Positions 1-4,925 of a stretch of DNA of 6,003 nt are shown piece after piece. The notes beneath the pieces are model-generated. The model did not search any database, was not told where the DNA came from, and saw only the letters and a list, made by a program, of their open reading frames with translations. Location of the stretch: NCBI GenBank assembly GCA_946006915.1, contig CAMFZK010000064.1, positions 1 to 6,003 of the forward strand. The letters run 5' to 3'. A program made the position numbers and the translations under genes. The stretch comes from an uncultured Clostridia bacterium (GTDB lineage Bacteria; Bacillota; Clostridia; Oscillospirales; Acutalibacteraceae). How positions within the stretch are numbered: the stretch's first letter is position 1; every line of letters starts with the position of its first letter.

Positions 1-8
1 ATAAATAT

Positions 9-37
9 AGTTTACCAAATTTATACTTGAATTTCAA
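9..37 (-). promoter_or_regulatory. Possible promoter for the gene beyond the left edge
   Basis: After the fusA stop, the minus strand has TTGAAA (37-32), a 17-bp spacer, and TAAACT (14-9) preceded by TGG. The -35 matches five of six consensus bases and the -10 four of six, with an extended -10 like those of the two good promoters in this window. The next gene, probably tuf by str cluster convention, is not visible. Weak; AT-rich sequence makes chance matches easy. Confidence 0.3.
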
Positions 38-40
38 GTA
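24..40 (-). repeat. Perfect inverted repeat just after fusA
   Basis: TACTTGAA and TTCAAGTA face each other around one central base, four bases after the fusA stop codon. As RNA it gives a seven-pair stem with a three-base loop. No U-run follows it on the minus strand, so it is not a convincing terminator. It overlaps the -35 of the possible promoter at 9-37, so it could equally be an operator-like palindrome. Confidence 0.5.
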
Positions 41-44
41 CTAA

Positions 45-2126
45 TTAGTCTTTCTTTGCTCTTGAAGAAATAATCTTCTCAGCAATGCTCTTAGGAACTT
101 CTTTGTAACCGTCGGGTTCCATTACATACTGACCGCGTCCCTGTGTTTTGGAACGAAGGTCGGTAGCGTAACCGAACATATCACCAAGCGGTACACGTGC
201 ATTGATTTGCTTAATGCCTGCACGGTCTTCAAAGCCCTGAATTTCGCCACGGCGTGAGTTAAGGTCGCCGATAACGTCGCCCATATACTCTTCCGGAACG
301 GTAACGGTAACCTTCATAATGGGTTCAAGCAATGTGGGAGATGCCAAACGGCATGCTTCCTTGAATGCCATAGAACCGGCAATCTTAAATGCCATTTCCG
401 AAGAGTCAACTTCGTGATATGAACCGTCATAAAGAGTAACCTTAACGTCAACTACAGGATAACCTGCAAGTACACCTGCCTGTAAAGAACCGCGAATACC
501 TTGGTCAACAGCGGGGATGTATTCCTTAGGAATGCTACCGCCGGTAACAGCGTTGATAAATTCGTAGCCCTTGCCGGTTTCGTTGGGTTCAAGTTTAATC
601 TTAACGTGACCGTATTGACCTGAACCGCCCGACTGACGTTTATACTTAGTTTCGTGGTCAACGAACTTAGTAATACTTTCTTTGTAAGCAACCTGAGGTG
701 CGCCTACGTTTGCTTCAACTTTAAATTCGCGAAGCAATCTGTCAACGATGATTTCAAGGTGTAATTCACCCATACCGGCAATAATTGTTTGACCGGTTTC
801 TTCATCGGTGTATGCTTTAAAGGTCGGGTCTTCTTCAGCAAGTTTTGCAAGTGCAAGACCCATTTTTTCCTGACCTGCTTTGGTTTTCGGTTCAATAGCA
901 ACACGAATAACCGGCTCAGGGAAATTCATGGATTCAAGGATAACGGGGTGCTTTTCGTCGCAAAGAGTATCACCGGTGGTGGTATTCTTTAAACCAACCG
1001 CAGCAGCGATATCACCTGCATAACAGGTTTCAATATCTTCTCTGTGGTTTGCGTGCATTTGAAGGATACGTCCTAAACGTTCCTTGCTATCCTTAACAGA
1101 GTTGTATACACCGCTGCCCGCATTAACAGAACCGGAGTATACACGGAAGAAGCAGATTTTACCAACGAACGGGTCGGTAGCAATCTTAAATGCGAGAGCC
1201 GCAAAGGGTTCATCGTCTGAAGAATGTCTAACTTCTTCTTCTTCGGTATCGGGGTTGATACCTTTGATTGCTTCAATGTCGGTCGGAGCCGGCATATAAT
1301 CAACAACAGCGTCAAGCAAGGGCTGAACACCCTTGTTTCTGTAAGAAGTACCGCAGCAAATCGGTACCATTTCATTTGCTATTGTTGCCTTACGGATAAT
1401 TTTCTTCATCTCTTCAACAGAGGGTTCTTCACCTTCGAAGTATTTTTCCATAAGTGCTTCATCTTGTTCAACTATTGTTTCAACAAGATTTGTACGGTAT
1501 TTGTTAGCAAGTTCTACCATATCTTCGGGGATATCTTCTTCTCTAACATCTTTTCCAAGGTCATCGTAATAAACGATTGCCTTCATCTTTAATAAGTCAA
1601 TAAGACCTTTAAAGGTGTCTTCAGAACCGATAGGCAGCTGAATCGGAACAGCGTTACAGTTGAAGCGTTCTTTAATCATACTAAGAACACGGTAGAAGTC
1701 GGCACCCATAATGTCCATTTTGTTAATGTAAATCATACGGGGTACACGGTATTCGTCAGCCTGGCGCCAAACGGTTTCAGACTGTGGCTCAACACCGCCC
1801 TTTGCACACAAAACGGTTACAGAACCGTCAAGTACACGGAGTGAACGCTGAACTTCAACAGTAAAGTCAACGTGACCGGGGGTGTCAATAATATTGATAC
1901 GATGGTCCTTCCAGAAACAGGTGGTAGCGGCAGAGGTAATTGTAATACCTCTTTCTTGCTCTTGCTCCATCCAGTCCATGGTTGCGCCGCCATCATGAGT
2001 TTCACCCATCTTACGGTTAATACCGGTGTAGAAAAGGATACGCTCTGTGGTGGTGGTTTTACCGGCGTCGATGTGGGCCATAATACCAATATTTCTTGTC
2101 ATTTCAAGAGATACCTTTCTTGGCAT
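45..2126 (-). CDS. fusA: Elongation factor G (translocation GTPase)
   Basis: EF-G catalyses GTP-driven translocation of tRNA and mRNA on the ribosome and, with RRF, ribosome recycling in the cytosol. The 693-aa product has the usual bacterial length. Visible GTPase motifs are G1 AHIDAGKTT (17-25), the switch I RGITI segment (59-63), G3 DTPGHVD (81-87, with the catalytic His85) and G4 NKMD (135-138). Domain II starts near 300, domain III near 405, domain IV near 482 with RQSGGSGQYGH (497-507) and the decoding-centre tip HEVDSSEMAF (571-580), and domain V near 605-690. The start is ATG at 2126, giving MPRKVSLEMTRNIG as in other EF-Gs, with GGAGG five bases upstream; the frame stays open 7 codons further to 2147, but those codons run through the binding site. 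It is third in the str cluster, 51 nt after rpsG. Position 502 is Ser where most EF-Gs have Arg. Domain borders are estimates from family knowledge. Confidence 0.98.
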   Translation of the reverse strand: MPRKVSLEMTRNIGIMAHIDAGKTTTTERILFYTGINRKMGETHDGGATMDWMEQEQERGITITSAATTCFWKDHRINIIDTPGHVDFTVEVQRSLRVLDGSVTVLCAKGGVEPQSETVWRQADEYRVPRMIYINKMDIMGADFYRVLSMIKERFNCNAVPIQLPIGSEDTFKGLIDLLKMKAIVYYDDLGKDVREEDIPEDMVELANKYRTNLVETIVEQDEALMEKYFEGEEPSVEEMKKIIRKATIANEMVPICCGTSYRNKGVQPLLDAVVDYMPAPTDIEAIKGINPDTEEEEVRHSSDDEPFAALAFKIATDPFVGKICFFRVYSGSVNAGSGVYNSVKDSKERLGRILQMHANHREDIETCYAGDIAAAVGLKNTTTGDTLCDEKHPVILESMNFPEPVIRVAIEPKTKAGQEKMGLALAKLAEEDPTFKAYTDEETGQTIIAGMGELHLEIIVDRLLREFKVEANVGAPQVAYKESITKFVDHETKYKRQSGGSGQYGHVKIKLEPNETGKGYEFINAVTGGSIPKEYIPAVDQGIRGSLQAGVLAGYPVVDVKVTLYDGSYHEVDSSEMAFKIAGSMAFKEACRLASPTLLEPIMKVTVTVPEEYMGDVIGDLNSRRGEIQGFEDRAGIKQINARVPLGDMFGYATDLRSKTQGRGQYVMEPDGYKEVPKSIAEKIISSRAKKD

Positions 2127-2131
2127 ATAAA

Positions 2132-2152
2132 CCTCCATACCGCTCAAGCGGT
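2132..2152 (-). promoter_or_regulatory. fusA ribosome binding site with an adjacent hairpin
   Basis: GGAGG (2136-2132) lies five bases before the fusA ATG at 2126. Two bases upstream of it, ACCGC-TTGA-GCGGT (2152-2139) forms a perfect five-pair stem with a four-base loop on the mRNA strand. The hairpin does not cover the binding site, and no U-run follows it. Whether it sets ribosome standby, protects the mRNA or is incidental cannot be told from the sequence. Confidence 0.7.
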
Positions 2153-2177
2153 TAACATATAAATCTCAAATTTAAAA

Positions 2178-2648
2178 CTACCATCTGTAATGTGCAAACG
2201 CTCTGTTTGCTTCTGCCATCTTGTGTGTGTCTTCACGCTTTTTAGCAGCACCGCCGATGCCGTTAACAGCGTCCATAATTTCGCCTGCAAGACGTTCTTT
2301 CATTGTTCTTTCAGAACGGTTGCGGCTATAGGTTGTTAACCAACGAAGACCAAGAGTTTGTTTTCTTTCGGGACGAACTTCAAACGGAACCTGATAGGTT
2401 GCACCGCCCTTACGAACTGCTTTAACTTCGAGTTGGGGCATTACATTTTCCATTGCAGCGTCGAACACTTCGAGCGGGTCCTTCCCTGTTTTTTCACTGA
2501 TAATGTCGAACGCACCGTAAACAATCTTTTGTGCTACACCTTTCTTACCGTCAAGCATAATGTTGTTGATAAGACGGGTAACCACCTTTGAATTGTAAAG
2601 CGGGTCCGGCAATACGTCACGTTTAGCAATAAAGCCTCTTCTTGGCAC
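2178..2648 (-). CDS. rpsG: 30S ribosomal protein S7
   Basis: S7 is the primary assembly protein that nucleates the 3' (head) domain of 16S rRNA and lies at the E and P sites. The 156-aa length is the standard bacterial one. The basic N-terminal tail (PRRGFIAKR, 2-10), the conserved DVLPDPLYNSK segment (11-21), the hairpin with GGATYQVPFEVR (81-92) and the C-terminal RAFAHYRW are all seen. The start is the GTG at 2648, with AAGGAGGG eight bases upstream. An in-frame ATG at 2666 overlaps that binding site and would add six residues absent from the family (MKEGSK), so I reject it. The stop is TAG. The gene lies 129 nt after rpsL, an unusually long gap for this cluster that can fold into a hairpin, and 51 nt before fusA. 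In E. coli S7 represses its own operon by binding the rpsL-rpsG gap; the same role here is inference. Confidence 0.97.
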   Translation of the reverse strand: MPRRGFIAKRDVLPDPLYNSKVVTRLINNIMLDGKKGVAQKIVYGAFDIISEKTGKDPLEVFDAAMENVMPQLEVKAVRKGGATYQVPFEVRPERKQTLGLRWLTTYSRNRSERTMKERLAGEIMDAVNGIGGAAKKREDTHKMAEANRAFAHYRW

Positions 2649-2655
2649 TTTGCTT

Positions 2656-2663
2656 CCCTCCTT
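2656..2663 (-). promoter_or_regulatory. rpsG ribosome binding site
   Basis: AAGGAGGG lies eight bases before the GTG at 2648 and is a near-complete match to the anti-Shine-Dalgarno sequence. It decides in favour of the GTG start over the in-frame ATG at 2666, whose codons run straight through the site. Confidence 0.9.
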
Positions 2664-2689
2664 CATAATGATGATATCATAGGTACTCG

Positions 2690-2774
2690 AGTTGACTTCC
2701 CCGTGGCACCAAGCAAGGGCTTACTGATATATATAAGCCGCCGCTTGATATTGCAGCAGAGAATAAAGTCTACT
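2690..2774 (-). promoter_or_regulatory. Structured rpsL-rpsG intercistronic RNA, candidate S7 autoregulatory site
   Basis: The 129-nt gap can fold as one long imperfect hairpin on the mRNA strand. The basal helix is AGTAGACTT (2774-2766) with AAGTCAACT (2698-2690), eight pairs and one A-A mismatch. Next are CTCTG (2761-2757) with CGGGG (2703-2699), and GCA (2754-2752) with TGC (2708-2706). The apical helix is CAAGCGG (2747-2741) with TTGCTTG (2716-2710), a C-C mismatch, then GGCTTA (2739-2734) with TAAGCC (2723-2718), closing a 10-nt loop. The element ends about 27 nt before the rpsG binding site. It has no U-tract after it, so it is not a terminator. E. coli S7 represses translation through the same gap; that this one binds S7 is inference. 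Confidence 0.6.
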
Positions 2775-2777
2775 TAA

Positions 2778-3200
2778 TTATTTTGCACCTGTTTTAGGAC
2801 GTTTTGCACCGTATTTTGAACGGCTCTGCATTCTGTTTGCAACGCCTTGAGTATCAAGACTGCCACGTACGATATGGTAACGTACACCAGGTAAGTCTTT
2901 AACACGTCCGCCACGGATAAGAACAACGCTGTGTTCCTGCAAATTGTGGCCGATACCGGGAATATAAGCAGATACTTCGATTCCGTTGGAAAGACGTACT
3001 CTTGCAATTTTACGAAGCGCAGAGTTTGGCTTTTTAGGTGTAGAAGTCTTAACGGCTGTGCAAACGCCGCGTTTTTGCGGAGAATCGTTATTTGTGAGTT
3101 CACGCTTCATAGAGTTGTAACCCTTTAAGAGAGCGGGGGCTTTTGCCTTTTTCTCAACAGTTTCACGACCGCTGCGAACCAATTGGTTAAACGTAGGCAC
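2778..3200 (-). CDS. rpsL: 30S ribosomal protein S12
   Basis: S12 sits at the decoding centre at the 30S/50S interface and controls tRNA selection accuracy. The 140-aa product begins PTFNQLVRSGR and carries the Firmicutes-type insert (about residues 25-38, KGYNSMKRELTN) before SPQKRGVC. The universal decoding loops TPKKPNSALRK (54-64) and GGRVKDLPGVRYH (97-109) are intact. Lys56, Lys101 and Pro104 correspond to E. coli Lys42, Lys87 and Pro90, the usual sites of streptomycin-resistance changes, and all have the wild-type residue. Asp102 is the position that RimO methylthiolates in many bacteria. The start is GTG at 3200: the frame is open to an ATG at 3248, but the family starts at PTFNQL and AGAAAGGAG lies upstream (11-nt gap to GTG). 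It is the first gene of its unit, behind a strong promoter. Confidence 0.98.
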   Translation of the reverse strand: MPTFNQLVRSGRETVEKKAKAPALLKGYNSMKRELTNNDSPQKRGVCTAVKTSTPKKPNSALRKIARVRLSNGIEVSAYIPGIGHNLQEHSVVLIRGGRVKDLPGVRYHIVRGSLDTQGVANRMQSRSKYGAKRPKTGAK

Positions 3201-3211
3201 TGTTTCATCGT

Positions 3212-3220
3212 CTCCTTTCT
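3212..3220 (-). promoter_or_regulatory. rpsL ribosome binding site
   Basis: AGAAAGGAG matches the 16S anti-Shine-Dalgarno tail over nine bases. Eleven bases separate it from the GTG at 3200, slightly longer than usual. It supports the GTG rather than the in-frame ATG at 3248, which lies upstream of this site and has no such sequence before it. Confidence 0.85.
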
Positions 3221-3224
3221 TTAG

Positions 3225-3266
3225 TATTGCGAAAATATTGCAAAACATAATTTCGCATAATATTTC
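3225..3266 (-). repeat. Tandem imperfect repeats in the rpsL 5' leader
   Basis: On the mRNA strand, GAAATATTATG (3266-3256) is followed directly by CGAAATTATG (3255-3246), and then TTTTGCAATA (3245-3236) by TTTTCGCAATA (3235-3225). The first pair can base-pair with the second: GCGAAA (3256-3251) is a perfect complement of TTTCGC (3234-3229), and GAAATATT near 3266 can alternatively pair with AATATTTTC. The repeats occupy most of the leader between the predicted transcription start and the ribosome binding site. A regulatory role is inference, and the region is AU-rich, so chance pairing is easy. Confidence 0.45.
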
Positions 3267-3276
3267 ACGTTAAAGT

Positions 3277-3305
3277 ATTCTACCACACAAAAATCAATAT
3301 GTCAA
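3277..3305 (-). promoter_or_regulatory. Promoter of the rpsL-rpsG-fusA unit
   Basis: On the minus strand there is a perfect -35 TTGACA (3305-3300), a 17-bp spacer, and -10 TAGAAT (3282-3277) preceded by TGG (extended -10). This is a near-consensus vegetative sigma promoter, fitting a highly expressed ribosomal operon. Transcription should start near 3270, giving a leader of about 70 nt before the rpsL GTG at 3200. Confidence 0.93.
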
Positions 3306-3325
3306 ACATTTTTTAAAACTTTTTG

Positions 3326-3354
3326 AAAAAATAACGGGCGAACAATGTCCGCCC
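3326..3354 (-). terminator. Intrinsic terminator after the DUF1846 gene
   Basis: On the minus strand, GGGCGGAC (3354-3347) pairs with GTTCGCCC (3343-3336), eight pairs including one G-U wobble, closing a three-base loop. It is followed by GTTATTTTTT. The stem starts 11 nt after the stop codon. It separates the DUF1846 transcript from the str promoter just downstream. Confidence 0.87.
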
Positions 3355-3365
3355 ATACATATATA

Positions 3366-4850
3366 TTATTGATGATAAAGTTTTTTGGTTTGGTATTTGG
3401 GTTCAAAGGTAATATTAACACCTAATTTTCTAAAGACATTTTCGTCCACCCGTGATAAAATCACGCTTGAATGTGCCTCGAGTCCCTTTAGTTTGCTTGT
3501 TTGTTCGAGTGCTTTTTTGGCAACATCGCTTGTAACGGCACAAATTGAAAGTGCCTCTAACACTTCGTCAGTATGAAGACGAGGGTTGCGATTGCCCATA
3601 ATTTCGGTTTTAAGTTTTTGTATCGGTTCAATAATGGTGGGGGAAATTAAATCAATTCCGTCCGGAATACCGGCAAGCACCTTTAAGCAGTTTAAAAGCA
3701 TTGAAGATGATGCACCCAAAAGACTTGAAGTTTTGCCGGTTACAATAGTGCCGTCCGGCAATTCTATTGCGGTTGCGGGGGCATCGGTCAATTCGGCTTT
3801 TTTAAGTGCCGCCTCCACAACTGGGCGGTCTTTAACCGTAACACCCACCTGTTTCATTAAAAGTTCTATTCTTGCGGCGTCGGCAGGGTCTGCCATACCC
3901 TGTCTTGCGCTTACAAGTGCATTATAATATCTGCGGATAATTTCCTGTTTTGCGGCGTTTTTAACCGCCTCATCGTCAAATATTGCAAAGCCCGCCATAT
4001 TAACCCCCATATCGGTGGGGCTTTTATAGGGCGATTCACCCAAAATGGTTTCCAAAATAGAGTTAAGCACGGGGAAAATTTCAATATCACGGTTATAGTT
4101 TACGGTGGTTTTGCCGTATGCCTCTAAATGGAAGGGGTCTATCATATTAACGTCGTTAAGGTCTGCCGTAGCGGCTTCGTAAGCCACGTTTACGGGGTGT
4201 TTAAGGGGTATTGACCAAATGGGGAAGGTTTCAAACTTTGAATAACCCGCTTTAATCCCTCTTATATGTTCGTGGTAAAGTTGGGAAAGGCAAACTGCCA
4301 TTTTTCCGCTTCCCGGACCCGGTGCGGTTACTACAACAAGTTTTCTTGTGGTTTCAATATAATCGTTTTTGCCGAAACCGTCCTCACTTGCGATAAGCGA
4401 TACATTAGAGGGATAATCCTCTATCGGATAATGACGGTAAACCTTTATACCGAGCGAAATAAGCCGTTTTTCAAAATTTTGTGCCAAAGGTTGACCGGTA
4501 TAGCAGGTAATAACAACGCTTCCTACATAAAGCCCGATTTGACGGAAAGCGTCAATTAAACGTAAAGTTTCCAAGTCATAAGTAATACCAAGGTCGCCTC
4601 GGCGTTTGTTTTTTTCTATTGCATCGGCATTGATTGCTATAACAATTTCGGACTCGTCCTTAAGTTCCATAAGCATTTTTACCTTTGCGTCAGGCAGGAA
4701 ACCGGGCAAAACCCTTGCGGCGTGAAAATCGTCAAAAAGTTTTCCGCCGAATTCAAGATAAAGTTTATCGCCGAACTGTTCTATTCTGTCCCTTATTTTT
4801 TGTGATTGCAAACTTATGTATTTTGCATTATCAAAACCGATTTTTTTCAT
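3366..4850 (-). CDS. DUF1846 (UPF0371) family protein, function unknown
   Basis: The 494-aa product is recognisable as a full-length DUF1846/UPF0371 protein by its start MKKIGFDNAKYISLQSQ and the segments LYLEFGGKLFDDFHAARVLPGF, VVVTAPGPGSGKMA (173-186) and ELPDGTIVTGKTSSLLGASS (363-382). The family is predicted to be cytosolic and has no agreed function. APGPGSGKM (176-184) resembles a phosphate-binding loop, but it departs from the Walker A pattern: Pro stands at the first [AG] position and Met follows the Lys instead of Ser/Thr. No signal peptide or membrane segment is evident. The start at 4850 is chosen because GAGG lies five bases upstream and the family starts MKKIGFDN; the longer in-frame starts at 4871 and 4880 lie at or near the predicted transcription start. 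The gene has its own promoter in the 75-nt gap after the WYL gene and ends 11 nt before a terminator, so it is probably a single-gene unit with possible read-through from upstream. Confidence 0.93.
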   Translation of the reverse strand: MKKIGFDNAKYISLQSQKIRDRIEQFGDKLYLEFGGKLFDDFHAARVLPGFLPDAKVKMLMELKDESEIVIAINADAIEKNKRRGDLGITYDLETLRLIDAFRQIGLYVGSVVITCYTGQPLAQNFEKRLISLGIKVYRHYPIEDYPSNVSLIASEDGFGKNDYIETTRKLVVVTAPGPGSGKMAVCLSQLYHEHIRGIKAGYSKFETFPIWSIPLKHPVNVAYEAATADLNDVNMIDPFHLEAYGKTTVNYNRDIEIFPVLNSILETILGESPYKSPTDMGVNMAGFAIFDDEAVKNAAKQEIIRRYYNALVSARQGMADPADAARIELLMKQVGVTVKDRPVVEAALKKAELTDAPATAIELPDGTIVTGKTSSLLGASSSMLLNCLKVLAGIPDGIDLISPTIIEPIQKLKTEIMGNRNPRLHTDEVLEALSICAVTSDVAKKALEQTSKLKGLEAHSSVILSRVDENVFRKLGVNITFEPKYQTKKLYHQ

Positions 4851-4855
4851 TTCTT

Positions 4856-4859
4856 CCTC
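4856..4859 (-). promoter_or_regulatory. DUF1846 gene ribosome binding site
   Basis: GAGG in the context TTGAGGAAGAA lies five bases before the ATG at 4850 and selects that start over the in-frame ATG at 4871, which is only a few bases from the predicted transcript start. Confidence 0.75.
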
Positions 4860-4885
4860 AACCTCGAACATAAAATACAACTGTT

Positions 4886-4914
4886 ATTATACCAATTTTT
4901 TCTTTTATTTACAA
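4886..4914 (-). promoter_or_regulatory. Promoter of the DUF1846 gene
   Basis: On the minus strand, TTGTAA (4914-4909), a 17-bp spacer, and a perfect -10 TATAAT (4891-4886) preceded by TGG (extended -10). Transcription should start near 4879, giving a leader of about 30 nt. It lies in the 75-nt gap after the WYL gene, so the DUF1846 gene need not depend on upstream transcription. Confidence 0.85.
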
Positions 4915-4925
4915 GTGCAAATTAT

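Noticed and set aside
45..2126. EF-G gene as a tetracycline ribosomal protection protein or a paralogous EF-G2
   Set aside because: The MPRKVSLEMTRNIG start, the 693-aa length and the position after rpsL-rpsG are those of the housekeeping fusA.
452..2162. Several open frames of 60-120 codons on both strands within fusA (for example 1224-1592 and 1872-2162 on the plus strand)
   Set aside because: They lie wholly or almost wholly inside a gene with an unmistakable protein family, have no family resemblance and unnatural residue composition, and are explained as shadows of the fusA coding frame.
2671..2692. Short perfect palindromes ATGATATCAT (2671-2680) and ACTCGAGT (2685-2692) upstream of rpsG
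   Set aside because: They are short, and the second overlaps the basal helix of the larger intercistronic hairpin. There is no sign of a regulator that would use them as an operator inside an mRNA.
2774..3103. 109-codon minus-strand frame overlapping rpsL
   Set aside because: It runs in another frame through the strongly conserved rpsL sequence, has no recognisable protein signature, and is a shadow.
2778..3200. Streptomycin-resistance substitutions in S12
   Set aside because: Lys56, Lys101 and Pro104 (E. coli Lys42, Lys87 and Pro90) are wild type.
3125..3208. 27-codon out-of-frame ATG reading frame starting just before the rpsL GTG
   Set aside because: Its ATG is only three bases after the GGAG core, too close for efficient initiation, and the peptide shows nothing recognisable. 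A decoy start is possible but unsupported.
3586..4873. Plus-strand open frames opposite the DUF1846 gene (3586-3927, 4266-4559, 4685-4873)
   Set aside because: They are antisense to a well-conserved full-length gene, with no ribosome binding site or family signature that I can see.
4851..4925. Possible terminator between the WYL and DUF1846 genes
   Set aside because: The gap is A/T-rich but has no GC-containing stem followed by a U-run; it is better explained by the promoter found there.
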